Assembly: GCA_034509425.1 (NCBI GenBank)
Contig: JAVTVJ010000851.1
Coordinates: 434,001 to 498,000 of the forward strand
Direction of reading: 5' to 3'
Length of the DNA stretch: 64,000 nucleotides
DNA from: Eopsaltria australis
Taxonomy: Eukaryota; Chordata; Aves; Passeriformes; Petroicidae
Positions 45,875 to 57,434 of this stretch are shown here, one piece after another. Made by a program: the position numbers and the translations under genes. The number at the start of each line of letters is the position of its first letter. The stretch's first letter is position 1. The notes beneath the pieces were generated by a model. The model worked only from the letters and a program-made list of their open reading frames with translations. It was not told where the DNA came from and ran no database searches.

Positions 45875-46195
45875 GGTAGGATAATAAAAAAAATAAATTA
45901 ATGTTTAGATATGATGAAGTATTAATAAATCTTTGAGTTAAGCATCAGAGAGTTCTGCTGGTCTTGAGGCTTAAAATTGTGGCACAGAGCAGCGATGCCT
46001 TTCCGTGATAGCCCTGCTGCTGTATCTGCAGCGTGTGCTGCTGCTGCTGCCGTGGCTCTGATATCGAGTGACCCCTCATAAATATCCTATTCCATTGTAA
46101 ATGAGGAAAAACATTTATTAAGGCAAAAATTACCTATCTCCCCTAAATGAAAACAAATCCCTTTCCAACTGTGCTGGCATTTTTAAAGGGAATAT
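45875..46195. promoter_or_regulatory. Candidate AT-rich regulatory element
   Basis: Includes AAATAAATTAATG (45891), a (GCT)5-like run at about 46032, ATCGAGTGACC (46063), CATAAATATCC (46077) and TTATTAAGGCAAAAATTACC (46115). Complex and repeat-poor. Function is inferred from composition. Confidence 0.35.
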
Positions 46196-46494
46196 TTGTC
46201 AGCGGCTCAACGTTGTATTAATGGGGTGGGGGGTGGGATGTGGCGATTCAGCTGTGAAGAAAGTGTTTATTTTCCATTTATTTTCTGGACATTAATGGCA
46301 CCAAAACGCGGGGCACTCCCGCCACTGGGCTGGGAGACAAAAGGCTGTTGTGTAGGGCAGGTACGGCAAGGCGGGATAGGAAGGGGATCCGGGGCTGGAA
46401 CCACCCCGGGCATCGCCCTGCAAACGAGCTGGGTTCCTCCGGAGGTGAAATCCTAAATCCCGCCCCATGGCCTCCGTGTCGGGCTCGTGGATCA

Positions 46495-46650
46495 GCTCAG
46501 GCGAGAGACAGACACGTATAAATAGATTCGGATTCCTCTTTTTTTAGGCTGTTTGTGTGGGGGGCTGTCGCATCCTGCGCCTGCTCCTCTCCTGCGAAAC
46601 CTGTTCTGGGCGAGCGCTTTGTTAATTGGAACAATCTTATTTAAAGGAAG
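46495..46650 (+). promoter_or_regulatory. Possible TATA promoter
   Basis: A perfect TATAAATA lies at 46517-46524, with CpG-containing GC-rich sequence on both sides. A start at about 46547-46555 would be expected. No nearby strong donor or frame was identified, so the transcript, if any, is unknown. Confidence 0.25.
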
Positions 46651-46654
46651 ATGA

Positions 46655-49265
46655 ATTAAAAAAAATAAAAAACCAGCAGCCAGCTGCCCCCATCGACCCC
46701 CCCCAGTAATTGTCATCGCTTGGGCGCTGCCTGGCAGCTGCTGCCCTCTTTTCTCCGTGCTGCGTGCCAGGGCGCCGGCGTTCTGCTGGCACTGGGGAAC
46801 GCTGGTGGCTTTAGTGGGAAGAGAATGGTTTCACTGGGGTTTCAGGGTGACGCCTGCATCCAATTCCCCTCCATCGGGCTTTTGGGATTTTCCAAGGGCC
46901 ATTAGTGGAAGCTCTGTTGTTTGACGGGGATCTATGGGGATCTTGCTTCAGGGCCCTGTGTCGTTGAGGGCACAAGTCCCCCAGGGATGGGCACTCACCT
47001 GCCTTGGCTCAGGGCCATCCTCCAAGAGGTGACTGCTGTCCCTGCCTGGTGGTGGCAGAGCCGTGGGAGGAGGGATGTGGATGGGCCCCTGGATTTTGGG
47101 GTCAATCCTCCATCCCACCCGTGCCCTTCACTCAGCTGAGCATTGGGACCTTCACAGGAATTCACACCTGTGCCCCAGCCCATGGGCAGGGGGCCTGTGA
47201 GCCAGGTCTGGGGCAGGTCAGTGGGGTGAGAATGGAGAAAGAGGCTCCTCCAAGCTTCCTGCCCACGTGCGTCCTATTTCCTGAGGATCTGGGATCATGG
47301 CTGTTGTGCTATCCCCCCTCCTCGGCCCCGCAGCATCTCCCTGCCTGTTTGCAGAAGCTCAATAGGATCAGTGATCTTAGAAGCCCTTGTGTGCTAAATC
47401 CCATAACTGCTGCTGGAACAGGAGCACTACGGGCAGGGGGGAAGCTTCTAGAGAATGTTAAACTGATCCCTATGAAATACCCAGTTAAGCATCACCCTGG
47501 TCAGAGCTGCGTTTGGTGCAAATCATTGTTTTGGCTTTATCCACACCCCAGATGAAGTTTTGGTGATGCCTCCCACCAGTCCTGCAGAGAAATCAGAATC
47601 TTGGTGTGTTCAGGGACACATCCCTGCGATGCCATGCCAGAGCCAGGGCAGGCGCATTTATCCCAAATGCCTCATTGCTTAACGTCTCTGGCTATAAAAA
47701 GTGCTGGTTTTGTTTGTGTCACCTACAAAGAGGGAAGAATCAGGCCTGGGCTGCTCCTCCAGCTGAAGGTGATACCATAGAGAAGGGTTGAATCAAAGTT
47801 ATCAGCATTAGAAAGGAATGAAAATCCCTGTTATCTCAAATTGTTTATACATGATTAAAGGATATGTGTGTGTGACTTCATCCTCTTCCAAATGAGAACA
47901 GATTTTGATTTTCTTTCTAAGGGGGAATTAGGAAGAAAAGGGGTCCAGTGCACAGAAAACGAGGAACAGTCCAAGGAGAACAATAACACGGGGATGGGTG
48001 TTACTGTGGTTCAGAGGGAATAGACCTTACCTTGAGGTTTTCCTCACTTTCCTGGGTGGAGCTGCACAGATTTGGGGTAGCCTTCTCCCAAATCACTGTT
48101 TCAAACCAGGTGAAACATTTTCCTTGGGATGCAGCACTTTCAGAGAGGGAAAAGAGGGTTCAGGCTGAGGCAGGGAGTATATGTGCTTGAGTCTGGGCTT
48201 CTCTAAAAATTATTTTTAGGGGAAAATGTGTCTGGCTTTGGGGAGCACTAGTGACCCTCAGCTGAGCTCTGCTAAGGGCAATGCTTGGCTTTGAAAGTCA
48301 CTTCTGGGGGTTTTTTTCAGCTTAAATCTTTCCAAAGGAAAGATTAAAATCCACATTCAAATTCCTAGAACTTTTGGAGATGTTGCCTTTCCAGCACTTC
48401 CCTAAATGACACTTCCTGATTTTTCAGTTTTTCTTATTTTGAAAGCAAATATTCAGTGTCGTTTATATGGGGTCTAAGACTTCTCTGTAGTAAAACAGCC
48501 CAGCTGGGAGGGTGCTCTCCCCATCCCAGAGCTGGGAAAACCCTGGCACTGCAGGACCCGGAATATCTAAATTTTTTTTTTTCCTCTCTAAAATCTGTGC
48601 ACTGGTGACAGTAGAAGATGGGTTTATACTGAAATAGGGAGAGGGAAGAGAGGGCAGAGACCCTTTGCAGGGCTTGTAAGGGCTCCTGGAGAGCCACGGG
48701 ACTGGAAAAAGCCTCAGAGCTGGGGGGATGCAGAAGGGACCGTGGGCAGTGCGGGGGCACCTCCTGTCGCTGCTGGGGAGAGGGTTCTGAGACAAAACTT
48801 CTGTTTCTGCTGTTTGCAAGAGAAGAGTGAAAACAGGACCGTCCTGGCTCTTCCCGGGGAAGCAGCAGTAGTAAACCCCAGCAATTTATGCATTTACAAA
48901 GATATTTTCAGAAACACGTTGATTTTTTGGTTAAAGGTGAAAAATCGTTCACTCGAGGTGAATGGCACCAGTCAGGGATAAATCTGAAATCCTCTGCCAT
49001 GAGTGCAGGGAGCACCCGTGTTCAGTCCAGGAGGCACAACTCTCACACCTGCTTCAATGATGGGTTATGTTGTGGAAAAACAACTTTTCATCAAATTAAG
49101 TATTTATTTATACGACCTAGTTGATATCATGTTTGCAATAAGTCTGATCAAATAGTGTCTGAATTTACCAGCAAGTAAAAAGGACAGATTTCAAGTTTTT
49201 TTGTGAAAACAAAATAAAAACAATCTAAGGGTAGTGTTTTCTAACAGAACTGTCCTGTTTAAAAA
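46655..49265. other. Non-coding interval, no gene recognised
   Basis: GC-moderate DNA to about 47780, then more AT-rich. GATA-type TTATC cores lie at about 47798 and 47831, and a TATAAAAA at 47693-47700 has no promoter context. AT-rich complex stretches occur at 48880-48960 and 49075-49260. No gene or transposon was recognised. Confidence 0.4.
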
Positions 49266-49276
49266 AAAAAGTAGCA

Positions 49277-49331
49277 CTAATAATAGTAATAATAATAATA
49301 ATAATTATTATTATTATTATTATTATTATAC
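49277..49331. repeat. Self-complementary (TAA)n(TTA)n microsatellite
   Basis: About 9 TAA/AAT units are followed directly by about 9 TTA/ATT units, giving an inverted repeat that can fold into a cruciform or hairpin. One G interruption lies near 49286. Confidence 0.95.
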
Positions 49332-49589
49332 ACCTCAGATTTAATCTCTATGATTATAAATATAGGACCTATGTTTAGGTATGTCACAAAAATAAGACCA
49401 AAATTAAAATCAATGAAATTCCTATTAGAGGATCAAATGGAAAGATTAAACTCCACAAATCATGTATTATTTCCCAGAATTTCCAGCTGTAACTTGGCAA
49501 ACCGATGGTTCACAAGATGAACGCATTTTATTTTGTTATTTTGGTTTTAGACTCCAAGTTTTTGGGGGGCTGTAGTTCGGACACAGCCC

Positions 49590-49700
49590 CGTGTGTGGTG
49601 GATGGAGCCGAGGCAGGAGGGACCTCCCGGCACCGCCGGCACCGCGCCCGCTCCGGGGCCAGCGGAGTCGGCTCGGGGGGGGTTGCGGTTTTTGGGACAC
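49590..49700. promoter_or_regulatory. Small CpG-rich patch
   Basis: CpG-dense stretch (GCCGGCACCGCGCCCGCTCC and neighbours) in otherwise AT-rich surroundings. Too short to call an island with confidence. No core promoter motif. Confidence 0.3.
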
Positions 49701-50139
49701 TTTCGGAAGCTGCTGCTGCTCCCGCACTGTGGTCCCTGCCCTGGTCTGTTTTGCGTAATCGGCTAAAATCCCCGTGTTTGTGTGGTTTATTAAAAAGAAA
49801 AAAAAAAAAAAGAAAAAAGAGACACGTTTTCCATCTCCCAGCCCTTCAAACCTCGTTTTTGTTCCTTGGTGTTTTTTCTTGTTGTTCCCCCAGCACTTCT
49901 CTGCACAGAAGCGATGGGGAGGCAGAGTGGGGGCGACCCGTGGGATGAGGGGCCCCGACGGGACTCTCCACGCAGGGATTTCTCCAGGAGTTGTTGCAAA
50001 TCAGCCCCGTCCCCGGGTTTGCTCAGTCCAAACCAAACAAAAAAACCACCCTCCATTCTCGCTGTGGATATTTGCAATTTATTTACGATTAGCCCCAAAT
50101 TTACCAGAGATGACAGACTGAAGGGGGTGGTGGGGGGGG

Positions 50140-50395
50140 GAGAAGCAATTAAATTAATTTGTAATCTTGCATTTCATTAGAAAATGCAAGAATAATGATC
50201 GCGTCCAGCAGGCGGGGGAAAAAAATCATAAATGGAGATCTCCCCCTCCCAAATCAGATTATAAAATACGCTTTTAAAAATTAAATTAGTCGATACTCAG
50301 TTGATCAGAGTAACCCCAGACTATGAGCGAGGCAAACGCAACAAATAGAAATAACAAATGACACAAAAGTTATCTGCTCTCCCCTCTTTCGGTGC
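50140..50395. promoter_or_regulatory. Candidate AT-rich enhancer element
   Basis: GCAATTAAATTAATTTGTAA (about 50145), CATTTCATTAGAAAATGC (50171), AATAATGATCGCG (50191), AAATCATAAATGG (50223), AAATTAAATTAGTCGAT (50277) and TTGATCAGAG (50301) lie in complex sequence. Dense homeodomain cores. It lies just left of a CpG-rich block. Confidence 0.4.
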
Positions 50396-50435
50396 AATCT
50401 CCGGGGCTGTTGGGGGGGTCCTGAAGGGGAGCAGA

Positions 50436-50508
50436 GCCGGGAATGAGGGGGATGAGCCGGGAATGAGGGGGATGAGCCGGGAATGAGGGGGATGAGCCGG
50501 GACTGGGG
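50436..50508. repeat. 20-bp tandem repeat, three and a half copies
   Basis: The unit GCCGGGAATGAGGGGGATGA is repeated without change at 50436-50455, 50456-50475 and 50476-50495, then as a diverged partial copy. Perfect identity suggests recent expansion and probable length polymorphism. Confidence 0.95.
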
Positions 50509-50679
50509 GTGCCGGGGCGCAGGCGGCTCGCAACAGGGCAAATAAATCATTTGCAAACAGGGTTCTGCCGGCAGCGAAAAGATCCGCGTTGAACTCGAAG
50601 GAGCTGAGTTGTTTTAACTCGGTTTAAACCCAAAATCTGCAGAAAAGGGGTATTTGGGGTGGGGGGCAGCGTTGAACTT

Positions 50680-50900
50680 CGGGCTCAAAGAGCGGAGCCC
50701 GATCGCCCCGGCCCGACCCGTAGTTCCTCCTTTTAAAATATTCATTGGCATTTCTTTTCTCTCTCTCTCTCTCTCTTTTAATGTATTTCCCACGGAGGAA
50801 CCTCCCCGGACCGTCCCGGGTGGGATTCGCTCCCCCCGGCGCTGGGAAGGACCCAGAGCTGCCGCTCGGGGGTGGGGGCGTGGGAAAGCTCCCGAGACCC
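50680..50900. promoter_or_regulatory. CpG-rich block with a (CT)n tract
   Basis: CpG-containing GC-rich sequence at 50690-50720 and 50800-50890 flanks a (CT)n run at about 50758-50777. GAGA-type tracts near CpG islands can mark promoters, but no exon was found. Confidence 0.35.
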
Positions 50901-50904
50901 CCCA

Positions 50905-52675
50905 GTTCTCCCCAGTCCTTCTCAGCCCAACTTCAGCTTCGTTTTCTGCCTTTTCTCCTCTCCATTTTCCATCCCGGCAAATATGCAAAAAAACAACCCT
51001 CTTTCAATTGATCCAATCCATACTTTAACTTTTTTCCTCTAAAAATCATTGAAGTCGAATTATCTCCCCTAAAATCCAAGAGGGGAAGTTTGGGGGAATA
51101 TCGTGTGTTTCTGGGTCTGCTCCCAGCTCTGTGCCGGAGGAAGTGTGAAATCTCTCCTGCCACACGCTCAGACAAAGCCGTCTTGTTACTCGGGATTTGT
51201 CGGGTCAAGCAGGATCCCGTTTTAAGCCAGTTACTAAATGTAATTCTCCCACTTTGCCTCTTAATTTAGCAAACGAAAAAAAACCCCAACTTTTCGCTGG
51301 GGGCATAAATGGCAGTGATCATTTGTCCCCAGAAGTGAAAAAAAATTAGGGATTTTAGCCACTTTATTATTCCTGCCACTAGTGTTTGTGCATTTGTAGA
51401 ATGAACAGTATTTGAGAAATATTTGAATGCACTAAAATTTCCACATTTAATTAGAAATTATTCTGATAGAATATCGTGTTTGAAATTGCAATTAAAAATA
51501 TCCACATTAAAAAAAAATCTTAACAAGGCTTTTACAAGGTCCTGAGCTGGTGGGAACCAATTTAGCTCCTTTGTGTAGCATCATCCCAGGGTATTTCCTA
51601 TTATTCTTAGGAATTTGGATTGATCCTTTATTGTGAACTAAACATTTTCTTAGTGTTCACGTTTTTTCTCTTGGAAAAAAATTAGTTAAAAAAAAAAAAA
51701 TTTAAAATTGACTCCCTAAATGAAAAAGTATCGAAATAGGAGATTTTGGAACTTACTCCATGAATACACAGAAACAGGAGATCTCAGGTGTATGGCTGAA
51801 CAAAAGTTTTTAAACACGCATCAGACCTGCTTAAAACTTGTTTTAATTGCAAAACAATCCTTGAGACTATCTGTTGCAAAACATTCATCCGTCCTGAAGC
51901 TGGTTGAAATTTTCATACTGTAATTAAAGCAAAAGGATAAAAAGTGTGGGGAGTTTTTGCTTTTTAAAGATAAATAGTGTCTTTCACTGTCCGTGCTCAG
52001 CAGCATCCAGAAGCTCAAGCAGCAAAGCCACTCCAGCAGTGGAGCCATAAGTCTCAAATATTTTTGTCTCTCATTAAGACAAGGGGGAAAAAATTTTTAA
52101 AAATAAACTTTTCAAAGTTTTGAGAAATTTTCTTAGGAAAATACAAGTACTCCCAGGGATTCAGCTGGGTCCTTACTCCAGGTGCAAGCTGCCCAGAACA
52201 AGAAAAATCAATATTTTTTATTACCCACCCAGTGCCCTGAAGGCCTTTGGAAGGGATGGATGGCTTTGGAGGGGACGGGTGCCCACAGCAGGGCACGGCA
52301 GTGGGCTGCAGGCTGCAGCCCTGTCCGGAGAGAAGCTTGGCTGCCTTCAGATCCAGAGGCATTTTAACCACATTTCAGGCCACCCTCCTGATGCTTCAGT
52401 TTGTTGGATTTTACCCTGCTGAAGAGCTATAAAAGCTCCAGCATGCTTTGGGCGAAGGACGGTGCCCTCCAGTTGTGTCTGGGTATGTGTTTCACCTGGC
52501 ACACTGGGCTCCCTCTGTCACTGGCACCACTGAGGATGGTGTTACAAATCTCCCTGGCTAAGTGCAAGCATCCCCGCTCCGCACATCAGCGAAGCTGAGA
52601 GATTCTTAATGTATTTATTTTTGTTTTAATGTGGACTGCAGAGGTGTCCTTAAAAGCCACCCTGCTCCCCGCTGC
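50905..52675. other. Non-coding AT-rich interval
   Basis: No gene. Complex AT-rich stretches at 51235-51530 (TTAATTTAGC, ATTTAATTAGAAATTATTC) are possible regulatory islands. A TATAAAAG at 52428-52435 lies inside the palindrome GAGCT-ATAAA-AGCTC and lacks promoter context. Confidence 0.4.
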
Positions 52676-52679
52676 CAGC

Positions 52680-52960
52680 CTGGATCCCCCACCCTTGCGC
52701 GTGGTACCGGCGCCCAGCATTGTGCAGGGCTCTCCAGCCCTGCTCGGCCTTTTGTCAGCCCCCTTTTCTGTGTCAATCAGATGCCTTTTGTCAGGTCCCA
52801 GACATGTTGTGTCCACACGCACACAAATATCCCCGCGCAGAGCGTGGGGAACGCGGAGCACATTCAGATCATGCGCCGCGCCCTCCCGTGCCCGGGCACA
52901 CGCGCAGGGGGCACCGGCTCCACCAACAGCTGCTGCCCCCGCCGAGGCCTTGGGATGGAG
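52680..52960. promoter_or_regulatory. CpG-rich block
   Basis: CpG-rich at 52690-52720 and 52825-52945 (ATGCGCCGCGCCC, GCACACGCGCAGG). No TATA or CCAAT. Overlapping frames on both strands exceed 130 codons but show no domain. Confidence 0.35.
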
Positions 52961-52964
52961 GTTC

Positions 52965-53710
52965 AGGGTGGCTGCAGTGGGAATGGTGCAGGTGCCCATT
53001 CCCCGGCATGTCCGTGTGTCTTTGTCTTTGTGTCTGTCCTGCGGAATGGAGCCAGGGGCTGCTGGCGCTTCTCTCCCTCACCGCGAGTTTCCCTCCCCTG
53101 CTGCTTTCATCCATCCTTTGAGGTCATTTTTTTTTCAGTTTTACACCCATGTTTCTCAGGCATGAGTGGTATTTGATTTGGTCCTCAAGTCATTCCCAGA
53201 AAATGCCTATTTTACTGTTTTACGTGCTGGTTTTGTGAGATTTGGCGAGATTAGCGATGCCAGGTGTCACAGAACCACAACTCGGGTTCCATGTGGGGGA
53301 CACCCTGACCACCCATGGCTCTTCCTCCCAACTCCTGGGCTCCTGTCCATCCTCAGCTGCCTGAGTCCCGAGCTGCAGCTCAGAGGGCAACTTTGGACTA
53401 AACCCCACTGCTTTGGTCACGGACAGCACGGGGACCAACACGGAGGGGTGGCAACTGCTCAACTGCTGGGATGGGGCTGCTTTCAATCTGTCCCTGATGG
53501 AGACAAGACCTCTGCCTGTCCCCACAGCGCTGCCATAACCCCAGGCCAGAGCAGGCCTGGCCAGGCCGCTCCAAATCCTCAACCACCGTGGCCTCGATGG
53601 TGCTCAGAGCTGCATGGGCCTGGCAGTGGAACCGAAGGCTGGAGAGAGGCAGGAGCAGCCCCGCCTGCAGCCCCCGAGTGTGGAAAATCCACCACAGCAG
53701 CCGCCACCCC
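52965..53710. other. Non-coding stretch, nothing recognised
   Basis: GC-rich unique DNA. A plus-strand frame of 216 codons (53166-53816) crosses it but has no domain and is matched by long minus-strand frames. Not called. Confidence 0.4.
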
Positions 53711-53714
53711 TGGG

Positions 53715-53940
53715 CATCCACAAAATGGCGTCAGGGGCTCCCAAATGGCGGCGCTGGGGCCGGCAGGGAAGGGAAGGGGCCGGCGCGGTGCCAGGGCCGC
53801 TCCGAGGGCACAATGACTGGCACATAACGGCCCTGGCCACGGCCGCCCCTCTCGCCAGGGCCGTGCCAGCTGTAGCCCCCCTCCCTCCGCCTTGGCACAG
53901 GCAGGCGGCCCCGCCATGGCCGCCTCTGAGGAGGATTAAG
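53715..53940. promoter_or_regulatory. CpG block with paired YY1-like sites
   Basis: CAAAATGGCG at 53721-53730 and CCAAATGGCG at 53741-53750 both contain the AAATGGCG core of YY1 sites and lie exactly 20 bp apart in the same orientation. YY1 sites of this form often sit just downstream of transcription starts. CpG is dense to about 53930. A promoter is possible, but no exon is defined. Confidence 0.4.
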
Positions 53941-53984
53941 GCCGCAGTTGTGTCTCCCTCTTTCTTTCCCCCTCAGTGGCTGAG

Positions 53985-54065
53985 AACAGGAAACGTGAAC
54001 CTATCTGAGACTAATTGACTTGCAAATTAATCGTTTGTCCCTGTGCCTGATAATTAGTGCTAACG
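53985..54065. promoter_or_regulatory. Homeodomain-motif cluster
   Basis: GACTAATTGACTTGC (about 54010), GCAAATTAATCG (54021) and GATAATTAGTGCTAACG (54050) give three TAAT-type cores in about 55 bp beside a CpG block. Candidate enhancer. Confidence 0.4.
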
Positions 54066-54069
54066 ATTT

Positions 54070-57000
54070 TTACACCCCCCCCCCCTTTGCTCTCTCCTCC
54101 TCCTCTTTATTTTAAAGGGGGCTGTTTTCCCTTTCTTTTCCTTCCTCCGCTCCTCTTTTTATCCACCCTCGCCCCCTGTTCTTCCCTGAGGATCCCCAGC
54201 TGCCCCCGCCATGGGGTGGGGATGGCAGCGGGTTCGGGGTGCAGGGGCCTGGCACCCACAGCGGCTGCTTTGCTTCCCACGCCTCGGTGCCAACCTCCAC
54301 GGCAAGGACAATGAGCGGGGCTGGGAGAAGGGCTCAGGACTTTGGGGGGCTGCACAGCGGCTGGGAAGAGGGGGAGCGATGCTCAGGGACGCGGCGTCAC
54401 TTTGGAGGCGGCTGCAGCTGAACCCGCGGGTCCAAATTTCCCCAAATAGCCAGGAAACGGGTGTAAAAAAATAATTAAAAATCAATTCAGAAAGAAGCAA
54501 AGGTTGTGGGTTGTTTTCTCCAGGCTTCCCTCTTCCTCTGTTTTTCTTCCATGGATGTATCTTGTTTTTACGAGTCAAAAATGGTGTTTCTCCTGGAGGA
54601 AGGCAACTCAATGAGAATATTTGAGGCTGGGGATTGGAGTCACTGGTGTTGTGACCTTGTCCAGAAGTGTCACCTGAAGCAAGAGTGCTGCAGGGGATGG
54701 ACAGTGCTGCAGCTGGGGCATGTCAGAGAAGGGGGGAAAGTGGGTTTGTGGACATTTTTGTGGTCTGAGGCCTTTCGGTGCAGCCCAGTGGGGCTCATTT
54801 GTGCCAGAGCCCGGGAGCAGCTTAGGGCTGACGGGAGAGGGCATGTTCATAATGTTTTGTTGACACTGATGTATTTTACAGGAATATTTCCCTGTCAGCA
54901 GCAGAATAACCCCACTAACATGTTATTCCAATGCATTTATTGAGGACTGGTCACATAACATACCCTACTTGGTAACATAACATTTTCAGTTTCATTTCAG
55001 TAAACTTTTGCTCTCTGTTGCATCTCCAGTGACACTGTAATGCAAAAATAATTGAAAATTCTGCATGTAATTGTGATGTTTCAGTGCAATTCAAGCCCAA
55101 ACACTTCATTGTTCCTGCATGGGAGCTCTTGAGAAATTCCACTTGGCAATTTTAATATTTTTTCCCTCTTTGTTAGGAGGAAAAGATGGCATTTGGGGGG
55201 GATGTGTTGGGGTGGAGGGGGACCTTTTGCAATGTTGAGCTCTTTTCTCTGCCTGGATGGGATTTGGACCCTCCCAGTGCTGAACAGGGCGAAAGGTAAA
55301 GCAGCCCCTCTGTGCCATGCCAGGACCCTGGCCAGTCCGATTGTGGCAGAGCCAGGGTTTTTCCACCCTCCCCATTTCTGACCCTGAGTCAGGCTGCAGG
55401 AGAGACACCCATGTCCAGCTCACCCACAGCTGCCCTCCAGCCTTCTCCAGAGTGCAGGGGACTCCAGCCATGAGGCGCTTCCTCCTCTGATGCTCAATCG
55501 TTTATAATTAAAGGGATCCTTTTCTCTGCAGCTCTTCCCCCCAAATGCTCTTGGTGCCTGACACTATTTGTCAGCCATACCCCTGCTGTAATCCTATTTT
55601 TGCCCCCCTCCCTAGCCTGCTTTGTGTCCAGGGCTCTCTCCATCTCTGGTTGTGCAGCTCAGGGGCTGCTGGTCCCCCTTCCCTCGGAGTTGGGAGTCCA
55701 TAAACCCCGAGCCATTCCCAGTGTTCATGAACTCGCTCTGTTTGGTTTGTCCAGAGTTAATTGCACACAAACTCTGGCCTGTTGGCACACAGGGGCTCTT
55801 TGTTCCTGCAAGAATCACTTGAGCTCCGAGGTCACTGCGGCCAAGACCTGCTGTCCCCAAGGGTGACCCTGCTGACGTGCACTGTCAGTCTGATCCCTGC
55901 GCCGTGGCCAGGGTGGGATGGGGCAGGTGGCTGCAGGGAGAAAGCTGGAACAGGCAGCAGAGGCATTGGTGGAGCCTTTTGGGTCAAGCTCATTGAAGTA
56001 ATGGGATGATTAGCAAGGATTGCTGAGCTTTATGGCTGGGGAGGAGGAGAGAGGGTGAAAGAGACATTAGGGGTGGATTAACCCCTGTCAGACCTGTACA
56101 AGAGGTTTCCCAGATTAAACACAAGTTCAGTGGTCTGTAAACGCTCCCCTTTCGCCTGCTGCTTCCCCAGAGCAGCTCTGGAGTTAAAGTTCTGCAGTTC
56201 ATGTTAGGGACCCAACTTCCATGGCATCCCAATTCCTGCTTGTGCTCTTGAGGCCCACACCCTTTAGCTCTCCTGAATCAACATCCCTGTGTCCTCAGAG
56301 ACCTGAGCCCCCATGTGTCAGATTAACCCGGATACTTGATAGATACCATTAGATTTCCAAAGTGCTCAGAGAAATTTTATTTGGCTTATGGTCCCTTTAA
56401 GAGGTTTTGGGTGATGTTCCCATCTGTACAGCACTGGCACTGTGGAGGTAGAGGCTGCACCAGACGTGGCTGTGATGAGTCTGGCATTCCAGGGCAGCAG
56501 AGACCCTGAAATCCTGTGTGGAAGTGAGTGCTGCTCAGAGCCACCAGCCTGGGACATGGGTCACTTTGGTCTCCTGCTGGCTCAGCTCTGCAGGGGGACA
56601 AAAGTGGCTGCAGGCATTTGCAAGCAAGAGCACTGAGGGCTGGGATGGCACTGAGGGCTCAGTGGCCCCTCGGAAGGACTGTGACCATTTTGAAAACCCT
56701 TTCTGACCTGCTTCCCAAGCCAGGCATAACCTCTGTGCTGCTTCTGGGTAAGTCAGTGCCTTCCCCCTTCAGCATCCTTCAGGCTCCATCTGGATGAGAC
56801 CAAGGGATGAGTTATAACTGGTTGCAGAGAGTAACGGGGCTGATAACTGGCAGCAGCAGTGGGAATGATGCCCTTTGATGCCCTCCAGGGTGGCAGAGGG
56901 CCCTGGGAGCTCATCAGTTCTGGAGGGAAAGTTCCCAGTGACCATAGCCTGGGGCAGGTGGGCACTGTCCCAGAGGTGGGCAGCCCTGTGCAGACCCCTG

Positions 57001-57095
57001 AGCTCTGGGCGGGCTGGCGAGACGCTGCCTTGAGGCATTTTCCCAATCCTTCGCACCTGGTACTCTGTCAATGCAGCCACTTGGCTAAATGTGGG
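54070..57095. other. Non-coding interval, no gene recognised
   Basis: Begins with a C-run at about 54066-54083. A CpG-containing patch lies at 54310-54440. An AT-rich stretch at 54945-55165 might be regulatory. Other frames lack recognisable domains. No transposon was found. Confidence 0.4.
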
Positions 57096-57099
57096 TCAT

Positions 57100-57430
57100 T
57101 GTAGGAGGGTGCAGCCACTCGAGCAAACAAGCCTCAATTGCCCACTGATTGGGGTGGCTGAGAGCACCATCGCTGAAATTTCTGAGGGGGGAGGCATTAA
57201 TAATCCCCATTCTGTCTCTGCAGCCCTTGCCCCCTTGTTATTTCCCTCTTTGTGTCTTAATTTGGCCCATTATTATTATTTTATAAAAGGGCCTTTTCTC
57301 CACCCCCTCCCTCTTGAAGACACTCCTTAGACCGATGGGAAAATGGCAAGGAATAATTATGAAAAACATCAGTGAAGAGAGGGCCATCTGAGAGGGATTA
57401 AAGGATTACAATTAAAACTCATTTTAGGGA
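57100..57430. promoter_or_regulatory. Candidate conserved element with TATA-like motif
   Basis: Complex sequence with CATTAATAATCC (57196), TAATTTGGCCC (57258), TATAAAAG (57292-57299), GGAATAATTATG (57350) and ATTACAATTAAAACTC (57403). GGCCC and GGGCC flank the AT-rich TATA segment as an inverted repeat. This could be an enhancer; the TATA-like motif alone does not prove a promoter. Confidence 0.35.
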
Positions 57431-57434
57431 GGTG

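Noticed and set aside
47693..47700. TATAAAAA as a promoter
   Set aside because: No CpG context, no upstream elements and no donor. AT-rich chance match.
51980..52010. Second REST-like sequence (CTGTCCGTGCTCAGCAG)
   Set aside because: Only a central stretch fits. The GGTGCTGAA half is not preserved.
52421..52437. TATAAAAG inside the palindrome GAGCT-ATAAA-AGCTC
   Set aside because: Isolated motif without promoter context; kept only as a note in the interval.
53166..53816. 216-codon plus-strand frame
   Set aside because: No recognisable domain, overlapping minus-strand frames of similar size, and GC-rich composition.
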